A DNA stretch of 6,123 nucleotides from an uncultured bacterium (GTDB taxonomy: Bacteria > Patescibacteria > ABY1 > SG8-24 > 2-12-FULL-60-25): assembly GCA_937863195.1 (NCBI GenBank), contig CALMET010000042.1, positions 1 through 6,123 of the forward strand. Direction: 5' to 3'. Shown piece after piece: positions 1 through 5,608 of this stretch. A program made the translations under genes and the position numbers. The number at the start of each line of letters is the position of its first letter. Within the stretch, counting starts at the first letter, position 1. Under the pieces are notes generated by a model. That model worked only from the letters and a program-made list of their open reading frames with translations. It was not told the origin of the DNA and searched no databases.

Positions 1-1786
1 TAGCGAGATGCTTAAGGCCTTCAATCTTCGCTTCAGCGAGACGCGTGTCTTGGCCAGGAGCCGTACCCATCATAAGTGACAAGCGCACGGCATCCGTGCC
101 GTATTTTGGGATGAGTTCGAGTGGATCAAGAATATTGCCCAAGGACTTGGACATCTTGCGACCTTGGTCGTCCATGACGAGACCGTGGAGGTAAACGTCT
201 TTAAATGGGACTTCGCCAATAGCATAGGTCGACATCAAGACCATGCGAGCGACCCAGAAGAACAAGATATCGCGACCCGTCTCAAGAACATTCGTCGGAT
301 GGAAGGCACGTTCTTTGGCCCATTTCTCTTCATTTGGCCAACCGAGCGCTGAAAAACTCCAAGAACCTGAAGAGAACCAGGTATCGAGACTGTCCTCATC
401 TTGTACGTAGCCCTCGCCTGGCGAAGTGACCGAAGCCACCTGTTCATCGCCCTTATACCAAACCGGGATACGGTGCCCGAACCAGATCTGACGAGAAATA
501 CACCAATCACGCAGGCCATCGATCCAGTGAAAGTACACTTTCTCAAAACGGTCAGGGACGATCTTGATCGAACCGCCGCGGACGGCGTCCTGCATCAAAC
601 GTTTGAGAGTCGTGGTCTCACCTACCTTCTGATTGAGGGTATTGCGCTTTAGAGTAAATTCTTTGTTCACACGAACGAACCACTGAAGACTTGGCAACTG
701 TTCAACGGTCGCGCCGCCGCGCTCAGCGATTGGTAACGCCTGGTCAACTTCGTCGATTTTTTCGACGAGGCCGGCGGCTTCTAATTCTGTAATAACTTTA
801 GCGCGCGCTTCTTCGGTGGTGAGTCCTACGAAATTTTCACCACAGTTTTGCATCATGCGACCGGCTTGGTCGATGATTTGAATCGTTGGCAATGAATGAC
901 ACGTTGCCATCTCGGCATCGATAAGCGAATGTGCTGGTGTCACGCCGAGTGCACCGGTACCAAAAGCAGGATCAACCGCTTCGTCAGCGATGATGCGTAA
1001 TTCAATTTGTTTACCGCAAAACGTCGCGGACAGCGTTTTACCAACGTATTCTGCATAGCGTTCATCGCTCGGATGAACGGCCACAGCCGTATCACCAAAC
1101 TTTGTTTCAGGACGCGTTGATGAAATCGTAATCGGAAAATCTTTATCGTATTTGAACGTGACGAGTTTTGCTTTTACGTCTTTGGTTTGTACTTCGTCAT
1201 CTGAAAGTGTGGTTTGAAATTGCGGATCCCAATTCACGATACGAAAACCGCGTTCGATCAAACCATCTTCATACATCGACAAGAAGATCTGATTCACCGC
1301 CGCATTGCGTTCATCATCAAATGTATAGGCTTCGCGTGACCAATCACAACTAGAACCCATCTTCTTTACCTGAGTACGAATAGTATTCGCTGAGTCGTCA
1401 GCAAAGGCGATGACGCGCTCTAAGAACTTTTCACGACCAAGCTCTTTGCGAGGATCCTTAAATCCCTCCTTCATGAGGAGCTGCTCGACTTTGACCTGGG
1501 TGGCGATAGCCGCGTGGTCGGTGCCTGGGACCCAAAGGGTCTTTTTGCCGCGCATGCGCTCAAAGCGAATGAGCGTGTCTTGAATCGCTAACATGGTCGC
1601 ATGACCCATATGAAGGGTACCCGTGCGATTTGGTGGCGGCATCACGATGCAATACGGCTCCCCGCCTTGGTTACGGTCAGGCAAGTTATCTGGATTATAA
1701 TATCCAGAACCGGCCCAAAGCTCGTTTAAACGGTCTTCAACCTCTTCAGCCTGATAGGCCTTCGGGAACGATTCGAATGCAGACAT
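1..1786 (-). CDS. valS: Valyl-tRNA synthetase, N-terminal 595 residues (3' end outside window)
   Basis: This cytoplasmic class I aminoacyl-tRNA synthetase attaches valine to tRNA-Val and hydrolyses mischarged threonine in its CP1 editing domain. The minus-strand frame is open without a stop from the ATG at 1784-1786 to the left edge. The HIGH-type motif HMGH is at residues 59-62, inside PPPNRTGTLHMGHA. GTDHAAIATQ follows, then the ValRS-type NWDPQ starting at N185. The editing-domain TRPET is at residues 224-228, and FGTGALGVTPAH lies further on in the same domain. LDTWFSS and DILFFWVARM come next, and KMSKS is at residues 544-548 (143-157). NWDP and FFWVARM favour ValRS over IleRS or LeuRS. 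The rest of the anticodon-binding domain and any C-terminal coiled coil lie outside the window. The start has no Shine-Dalgarno sequence but sits 13 bases after a good -10 box. Two small departures from the usual consensus are Arg instead of Val in PPPN-V-TG, and Ala instead of Gly in GTDHAG. Confidence 0.97.
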   Translation of the reverse strand, partial: MSAFESFPKAYQAEEVEDRLNELWAGSGYYNPDNLPDRNQGGEPYCIVMPPPNRTGTLHMGHATMLAIQDTLIRFERMRGKKTLWVPGTDHAAIATQVKVEQLLMKEGFKDPRKELGREKFLERVIAFADDSANTIRTQVKKMGSSCDWSREAYTFDDERNAAVNQIFLSMYEDGLIERGFRIVNWDPQFQTTLSDDEVQTKDVKAKLVTFKYDKDFPITISSTRPETKFGDTAVAVHPSDERYAEYVGKTLSATFCGKQIELRIIADEAVDPAFGTGALGVTPAHSLIDAEMATCHSLPTIQIIDQAGRMMQNCGENFVGLTTEEARAKVITELEAAGLVEKIDEVDQALPIAERGGATVEQLPSLQWFVRVNKEFTLKRNTLNQKVGETTTLKRLMQDAVRGGSIKIVPDRFEKVYFHWIDGLRDWCISRQIWFGHRIPVWYKGDEQVASVTSPGEGYVQDEDSLDTWFSSGSWSFSALGWPNEEKWAKERAFHPTNVLETGRDILFFWVARMVLMSTYAIGEVPFKDVYLHGLVMDDQGRKMSKSLGNILDPLELIPKYGTDAVRLSLMMGTAPGQDTRLAEAKIEGLKHLA

Positions 1787-1799
1787 AGGAATACGGCAG

Positions 1800-1828
1800 A
1801 ATATAGCGGAGAAAACCCGTTTTGTGAA
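1800..1828 (-). promoter_or_regulatory. Sigma-70-type promoter of valS
   Basis: On the minus strand TTCACA (1828-1823) and TATATT (1805-1800) are separated by exactly 17 bases. Each box matches the sigma-70 consensus at five of six positions. The -10 box ends 13 bases before the valS ATG, so transcription would start about 6-7 bases upstream of it. That leaves no room for a Shine-Dalgarno sequence, and none is visible. There is also no leader long enough for a T-box or other riboswitch. A perfect 12-base palindrome, AAAACCCGTTTT (1813-1824), lies in the spacer and overlaps the -35 box by two bases. It could be an operator, but nothing else supports that. Confidence 0.6.
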
Positions 1829-1840
1829 TGGGCTTTTTGA

Positions 1841-1867
1841 TTGACAGTGGCCCCCGTTCTCTATAGT
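1841..1867 (+). promoter_or_regulatory. Sigma-70-type promoter of the DHH-like gene unit
   Basis: A perfect -35 box TTGACA (1841-1846) is followed after 15 bases by TATAGT (1862-1867), five of six to consensus. The spacer is about two bases shorter than ideal. The -10 box ends 10 bases before the ATG at 1878, so the predicted start of transcription is only a few bases upstream of the start codon and the mRNA would be leaderless or nearly so. No Shine-Dalgarno sequence is present. The promoter is back to back with the valS promoter, with about 12 bases between the two -35 boxes, so the two could be co-regulated. Confidence 0.5.
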
Positions 1868-1877
1868 TTGAACCCTA

Positions 1878-3017
1878 ATGGCCCTCACTCTCGAACAGCA
1901 AGCGATCGAAGCCATCGGCCGATCAAAGCACTTGCTTCTCACCGCCCGCTCAGCTCAATCGGTTGATGCGCTTTGTGCTGTCTTGGGTATGGCACTTTGG
2001 CTCAAACGCCAAAATAAATCGTTCGATATCGTGATCCCGGATTTTGAGGCAAAGCAGTATCCCCCATACTTGCCTGCTGGCATCGAGATTGGCACGCGCC
2101 TTGGTTCGCTGCGTTCGCTCAAGATCACCCTCAATGTCAAAGACACACCGCTCTCTGAGCTTTCTTATGATGTGCGTGATGGTGCGCTCGATATTACCGT
2201 CGTGCCAAAGTATGGCGCGTGGCGCACTCAAGACGTGGGCTTTATGAGCGGCGACGCGCGTTATGATCTCGTAATCGCCGTGGGCGCTCCTGATCGCCAT
2301 AGCCTTGAGAATGTTTTCAAACATGAGCTTAACGCCTTGCACGAACTCACCACGATCAATATCGACGCCTCCCCTGCCAATGAACAATGGGGCACGGTGA
2401 ATATCGTGAATCCAACACGCTCGTCGGCCTGTGAATCGCTCTATACCCTTCTTGAAGCGTGGAATCCGCAACAGATCACGGCTGATATCGCGACCGCGCT
2501 TTTGGCCGGCATGATTGCGGCAACGAAAGGCTTTCGCACTCCGCATCTCTCGGGCAAGACGCTTGAACGTTCTTCGACGCTTCTTGAAAAAGGCGCTCGT
2601 CGCCAAGAGATTGTCCAAACACTTTGGCGTACACATTCGGTTACTGCTCTTCAATTGTGGGGACGTGCCCTCTCGCGCCTCGAACAAGACGTCACAACCG
2701 GCCTCGCTTGGACATTTATTACCGACACCGATCTCTTAGAACTCAAAGCCGACAACAATGCCCTCGATGGCCTTTTGCACGACCTTTTGTCTTACACCCC
2801 AAATACCAAGGCGATCTTGCTCTTGCAGCAACGTGGCGCCCTTTGGCAGGCCGATTTGCATGCACATGCACCGTATAGCGCGATCGAAATTACCAAAGAC
2901 TTTTTGCCGACTGGCAATCAAGAACAAGCGCGCTTCGTGTCCGACCCGGCACATGGCTCACTCGCTGAGCAAAAAGCCCAGACGCTCAACGCGATTAAGA
3001 AGCATCTGGTATCATAA
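1878..3017 (+). CDS. DHH/DHHA1-family phosphoesterase-like protein with eroded active site
   Basis: The 379-residue protein has the size and order of motifs of NrnA/RecJ-like DHH phosphoesterases, which degrade nanoRNA, pAp or cyclic dinucleotides with Mn2+. Motif I (usual HxxPDGDA) appears as RSAQSVDA at 24-31, keeping only D30. Motif II (usual LD) is AVGAPD at 134-139, with Gly for the metal-binding Asp. Motif III (usual IDHHxxN) is NIDASPAN at 161-168, keeping D163 but with both His lost. It is followed by the expected NIVNPTRSSACESLY (175-189). Motif IV (usual GIxxDTGxF) is GMIAATKGF at 211-219, with Ala for Asp. The DHHA1 half (about 275-379) lacks the GGGH substrate-binding loop and has PTGNQEQA in its place. 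The fold therefore seems kept while metal binding is probably lost; a regulatory or scaffold role is possible but unproven. The frame is intact, so this is not a decayed gene. It is the first gene of a two-gene unit, 6 bases before the next. No signal peptide is seen, so it is likely cytoplasmic. Confidence 0.75.
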   Translation: MALTLEQQAIEAIGRSKHLLLTARSAQSVDALCAVLGMALWLKRQNKSFDIVIPDFEAKQYPPYLPAGIEIGTRLGSLRSLKITLNVKDTPLSELSYDVRDGALDITVVPKYGAWRTQDVGFMSGDARYDLVIAVGAPDRHSLENVFKHELNALHELTTINIDASPANEQWGTVNIVNPTRSSACESLYTLLEAWNPQQITADIATALLAGMIAATKGFRTPHLSGKTLERSSTLLEKGARRQEIVQTLWRTHSVTALQLWGRALSRLEQDVTTGLAWTFITDTDLLELKADNNALDGLLHDLLSYTPNTKAILLLQQRGALWQADLHAHAPYSAIEITKDFLPTGNQEQARFVSDPAHGSLAEQKAQTLNAIKKHLVS

Positions 3018-3023
3018 CGTCAT

Positions 3024-3542
3024 ATGGAACAATTCAAAACACCGTCGGTCTCGACCGACGTGTCAAAGCCTGTTCTTAGCCCAAAGGCCGTTTTTGCGAG
3101 CTATCTTTTTGCGATCAAAAATAGCCTTGGCTCGTCAATGTTTCAGGAGTTCTATCTTGAAGATGAGAAGGGCGAACTTTTTGATGCGCTCAAGGGCGGT
3201 GATGTCTCGTGTGGCAATTTTGTTTCGTGGATACTCTTTCGTTTTCAATATATCAAACAACCGCATCTCACCGTAAAAGGCATTGAGAAAGATCTTCTTG
3301 CATCTGGTTGGACGATCGTCGAAGAAGCTAAGGATGGCGACGTGATCGTCTGGGCGCCATCGCGCGACCATGATCCAGATACCATGCATACCCATATCGG
3401 CTTCTCGATTGGTGGCGATCAAGCGATCAGTAATAGCACTAAGCTTCGTCACCCAAACCAACACCATCTCACTTTTGGCACGCAAGAAGACGGAACACCC
3501 ACAAGAGTGATTACCGCCATTTATCAAAAACCCACTGCTTAG
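3024..3542 (+). CDS. Small papain-fold (NlpC/P60- or CHAP-like) protein
   Basis: This 172-residue protein starts 6 bases after the preceding stop and so is probably co-transcribed with the DHH-like gene. Its layout resembles NlpC/P60 and CHAP cysteine peptidases/amidases, most of which cut peptidoglycan. A candidate nucleophile C63 sits at the start of a likely helix (SCGNFVSWILF, 62-72). A GDVIVW strand (105-110) matches the GDxxxW element of these families. A candidate general base is His124 in HTHIGFSIGG (122-131), and N137 could be the third polar residue. The match is by motif order only and the family call is tentative. It has no signal peptide or membrane segment, which is odd for a wall hydrolase; it may act inside the cell, leave by another route, or have a different substrate. 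The ATG has no Shine-Dalgarno sequence. A hairpin overlaps the TAG stop. Confidence 0.6.
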   Translation: MEQFKTPSVSTDVSKPVLSPKAVFASYLFAIKNSLGSSMFQEFYLEDEKGELFDALKGGDVSCGNFVSWILFRFQYIKQPHLTVKGIEKDLLASGWTIVEEAKDGDVIVWAPSRDHDPDTMHTHIGFSIGGDQAISNSTKLRHPNQHHLTFGTQEDGTPTRVITAIYQKPTA

Positions 3543-3551
3543 GTGGGTTTT
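3527..3551. terminator. Bidirectional intrinsic terminator between convergent genes
   Basis: A perfect 9-base inverted repeat, AAAACCCAC (3527-3535) and GTGGGTTTT (3543-3551), encloses a 7-base loop that contains the TAG stop of the upstream plus-strand gene. The A-run and T-run at the stem ends give a U-tract in both directions (TTTT rightward, TTTTT leftward). It therefore suits both the plus-strand gene ending at 3542 and the minus-strand gene ending at 3554, whose stop is only two bases beyond the hairpin. Confidence 0.75.
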
Positions 3552-3553
3552 GC

Positions 3554-4072
3554 TTATACACGATCACGATAGATTTTCACATCTTCCCAATACCCCTTCC
3601 AAATCGCGGTATCCTTCATAAGTTCATGCGAGATAGCAGCGAGCATTGGTGTTTTTGCCTGACGAAAGAAACGACGACTGTCTGGATTCATGGTCTCAGC
3701 ACCCTTCATATTGTCCCAAGCGTCAGCGATTTTAATCGCCCATGCATCTGGGTTATACGCATGAACGAGGCCAGTCATCATATCAATCCAGCGAGCTTCG
3801 TTGCTTTCGATCATGTCATCGTGGGTGCAGAGGGTGACGAGTTCGATGATCTCTTCGGTGCATCCGAGTTTCTCAAGTTCTTCGTAGGTGACTCCCCCGT
3901 CCTCAACCACATCATGAAGGATGGCGCTGATAATTACAGGTTCGGCATAGCCAAACTTCTCAACGGTTTCAGCAACGCGAAGCGAGTGTTTATAGGCAGG
4001 TTCATCAGAACCTTTGCGGGTGCCAGGGATGCGCTCTTCGATGAGCTTTTCGGCTTGTTGGCGGGTAATCAT
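3554..4072 (-). CDS. Single-domain HD hydrolase, MESH1/small alarmone hydrolase-like
   Basis: The 172-residue cytoplasmic protein resembles the hydrolase half of RelA/SpoT enzymes and stand-alone MESH1-type enzymes, which use Mn2+ to remove the 3'-pyrophosphate of (p)ppGpp. Counting from the chosen Met, the likely metal ligands are H29 (YKHSLRVA), H53-D54 in HDVVED and D117 in IKIADAWDN. The order, the spacing and the HDxxED signature (E57, D58) match the MESH1/RelA pattern, as does the length (about 180). No synthetase domain is attached. The frame extends 10 codons further to an ATG at 4102, but that codon lies in the loop of the upstream terminator and upstream of the likely -10 box. The ATG at 4070-4072, ten bases after TATACT, is therefore preferred. 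There is no Shine-Dalgarno sequence. The gene converges on the unit ending at 3542 and shares its terminator. The substrate is inferred; another nucleotide is possible. Confidence 0.8.
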   Translation of the reverse strand: MITRQQAEKLIEERIPGTRKGSDEPAYKHSLRVAETVEKFGYAEPVIISAILHDVVEDGGVTYEELEKLGCTEEIIELVTLCTHDDMIESNEARWIDMMTGLVHAYNPDAWAIKIADAWDNMKGAETMNPDSRRFFRQAKTPMLAAISHELMKDTAIWKGYWEDVKIYRDRV

Positions 4073-4082
4073 AGAAGGCGCG

Positions 4083-4111
4083 AGTATAAAACACCTTCCC
4101 ATTTCTGGGAA
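4083..4111 (-). promoter_or_regulatory. Promoter of the HD hydrolase gene, inside a terminator hairpin
   Basis: On the minus strand TTCCCA (4111-4106, four of six) and TATACT (4088-4083, five of six) are separated by 17 bases. The -10 box ends 10 bases before the preferred ATG at 4072, predicting a leader of only 3-4 bases. The -35 box falls in the terminator hairpin of the preceding gene, and the T-run of that terminator runs into the -10 box. Confidence 0.5.
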
Positions 4112-4118
4112 GGTGTTT
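4086..4118 (-). terminator. Intrinsic terminator of the 470-residue secreted protein gene
   Basis: A strong inverted repeat, AAACACCTTCCC and GGGAAGGTGTTT (4118-4107 and 4100-4089 read on the minus strand), forms 12 base pairs, or 13 with the closing A-T pair, around a tight 4-base loop. It is followed by a short T-run (TTTTAT) on the minus strand. It starts 11 bases after the TAA of the gene ending at 4130, in the right place and orientation to end that transcript. Confidence 0.85.
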
Positions 4119-4129
4119 GGGTTTTGTAC

Positions 4130-5542
4130 TTATTTTACTTCTACTGGCATTGGAGTCGAAGCTGGTGTTGGCGCAACCATATTGATCACGGCATCACCAC
4201 CTACGGTAGCCTCTGCTTCACCCTTCATATACATGATTGGGTTTGGCATCTCTTCAAGAAATTCTGCCTTGATGAGCGGCACAATGGTGCGGTAGTCCTG
4301 CAAACCATTTCCGTCACCGGCGTCTACCGTACCCGTCGCAAGCAACGCTGGGACAAAGTAGGTTTCATTTTTATTGTCCTTCCAGGAGTCGTAGCGCATC
4401 ACAACTTGTTCAAACTTATTGTATTGGATCTGAACACGCGTGCCCTTTTTGCCCCAACCGTAGTATGCCGAGCGACCGCCTTTTTTAAGAGCTTCTTCAA
4501 CGGCGCCTTTGTCGATCATCGGATACGATGACGCTTCGAGCGAGGTTGGGAGGTTTGCGTAGCCACCGGTTACTTCGTAGGTATCAAGTGAAACCGTGAT
4601 GGTGAGCGCTTGCTGAGGATAACCAGACCAAGCATCGGTAACACGTTTGCCGTCACGAACATCTGGATAGACGATATTGACAGTGCGTGGATACCAGAAG
4701 CATGGAGCAATCATCGAGCTGTCTGTTGCCGGAGCATCAGGAGCAGCTTCAGCGCGTGCCGAAGCAGCAGCTGGGTCCATCTTTACCATTGGGCAAGGCA
4801 TGGAGGTCTGCTCAAGCATTGGGCGGATCCATGGAGCGTTTTCAAGCTCAGGAGCGGTCGTTGCATAGCCGGTCAAGCCGTTGGCTTTTACAAAGTCTTG
4901 AGCGACTTGAATAGCGCGAGCTTCGTCGAGTTTAGGTTGGCCTTGGTCACCCTGAGGGTAAACGACTTCCTTCCACCATGAGAGGCTATTGCTCATGGCG
5001 TCAAAACTCCATGTAATACTGTTTTTACCTTTCCATGACGCGTTGAGCGACTGGACTTCTGAAATGCTATCAGCGAGAGCCGCCGGCAAACCAGCAGACT
5101 TTAACAATGACTTTGTGAGCGACGTATCAGGCTTGGTGCGAATCGCGCGATAGACATCAGCCGAACCCGTGATGGTTGGGATCTCGGTTGCCCAGTTATA
5201 GTCGACTTCGAGCTGAGTGTATTCGCCGTCTGGACCTGGGTATGGCATCATCATTTTTTCATCTACCATGACACCCGTGTTCATTGTAGGTGGCGCGACA
5301 GGCGTAGCTACGCCTGCATTGCCACCGCCGACCATTGCTGATGAGCGTGCACTGATAGCCGCTTCGCTACCAAGAGCGCCGTTTGCTGACGACAAGACGC
5401 CAAAAGCTTGTGGCTTTTTTAAGCGCGTGATCTTAATGCCTTTTGTCGTGCGAAAGATCGCCGCTTCTGTGGCAGGAGCTGCGGCCACCGAAGTAGCGAC
5501 AGCAACTAAGAGTAACAAAGGAACCACCATTCGTTTTTGCAT
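4130..5542 (-). CDS. Secreted protein of unknown family, 470 residues
   Basis: I do not recognise this family. The N-terminus is a classic Sec signal peptide: K3-R4, a hydrophobic core at about 6-18, then small residues (SVAAAPA) with likely cleavage near residue 22. There is no lipobox Cys, no second membrane helix and no sortase motif, so the mature protein is probably released or held non-covalently outside the membrane. Residues about 50-100 are Ala/Ser/Gly/Met/Pro-rich and probably disordered. From about 108 the sequence looks folded. Two stretches (KLDEARAIQVAQDFVKANGL, 204-223, and DKGAVEEALKKGG, 344-356) look like the helices of PepSY-type domains, a weak resemblance. Only two Cys occur, C250 and C281, flanking an Ala/Pro/Asp-rich insert (257-275); a disulfide closing that loop is plausible. 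The C-terminus is Pro/Thr/Val-rich. No catalytic signature is seen. It lies 66 bases downstream of a transglycosylase-like gene on the same strand, suggesting an envelope role. The ATG at 5540-5542 fits the signal peptide; M5 is an alternative. Confidence 0.85.
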   Translation of the reverse strand: MQKRMVVPLLLLVAVATSVAAAPATEAAIFRTTKGIKITRLKKPQAFGVLSSANGALGSEAAISARSSAMVGGGNAGVATPVAPPTMNTGVMVDEKMMMPYPGPDGEYTQLEVDYNWATEIPTITGSADVYRAIRTKPDTSLTKSLLKSAGLPAALADSISEVQSLNASWKGKNSITWSFDAMSNSLSWWKEVVYPQGDQGQPKLDEARAIQVAQDFVKANGLTGYATTAPELENAPWIRPMLEQTSMPCPMVKMDPAAASARAEAAPDAPATDSSMIAPCFWYPRTVNIVYPDVRDGKRVTDAWSGYPQQALTITVSLDTYEVTGGYANLPTSLEASSYPMIDKGAVEEALKKGGRSAYYGWGKKGTRVQIQYNKFEQVVMRYDSWKDNKNETYFVPALLATGTVDAGDGNGLQDYRTIVPLIKAEFLEEMPNPIMYMKGEAEATVGGDAVINMVAPTPASTPMPVEVK

Positions 5543-5608
5543 AGAAAAAAGATAAGGTTAAGGATCTGACACTCTTCTAAACGGATGAGAATGCACGCGA
5601 TGACAGGT
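5543..5608 (-). promoter_or_regulatory. Short spacer with a possible weak promoter for the secreted-protein gene
   Basis: The 66 bases between the transglycosylase-like stop and the secreted-protein start hold no convincing terminator hairpin. On the minus strand TTATCT (5555-5550) lies 7 bases before the ATG and could act as a -10 box for a leaderless transcript, as at the other starts. No good -35 box lies at the right distance. A T-rich TCTTTTTTCT precedes the ATG and there is no Shine-Dalgarno sequence. Read-through from the upstream gene is equally possible. Confidence 0.25.

Noticed and set aside
164..1353. Plus-strand open frames of 61-83 codons opposite valS
   Set aside because: They lie antisense to a synthetase with intact HIGH, editing and KMSKS motifs and have no family resemblance or start signals.
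1787..1877. T-box or other riboswitch leader for valS
   Set aside because: The spacer is only 91 bases, is shared with a divergent promoter, and the predicted valS leader is about 6 bases, so no structured leader fits.
1950..2687. A 245-codon minus-strand open frame opposite the DHH-like gene
   Set aside because: It is rich in Arg and basic residues, matches no family, and lies wholly antisense to a gene with recognisable domain structure and its own promoter.
4073..4102. Upstream ATG at 4102 as start of the HD gene
   Set aside because: It lies in the loop of the preceding gene's terminator and upstream of the predicted -10 box. The extra ten residues are not expected from the family, and the ATG at 4072 fits the leaderless pattern.
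3626..4531. A 301-codon plus-strand open frame
   Set aside because: It crosses the antisense of two well-supported minus-strand genes and both arms of the terminator hairpin, and its His/Phe/Trp-rich product looks like an antisense translation.
5543..5608. Terminator after the transglycosylase-like gene
   Set aside because: Only 4-base stems (AGAT/ATCT) can be drawn before the T-run, too weak to call.
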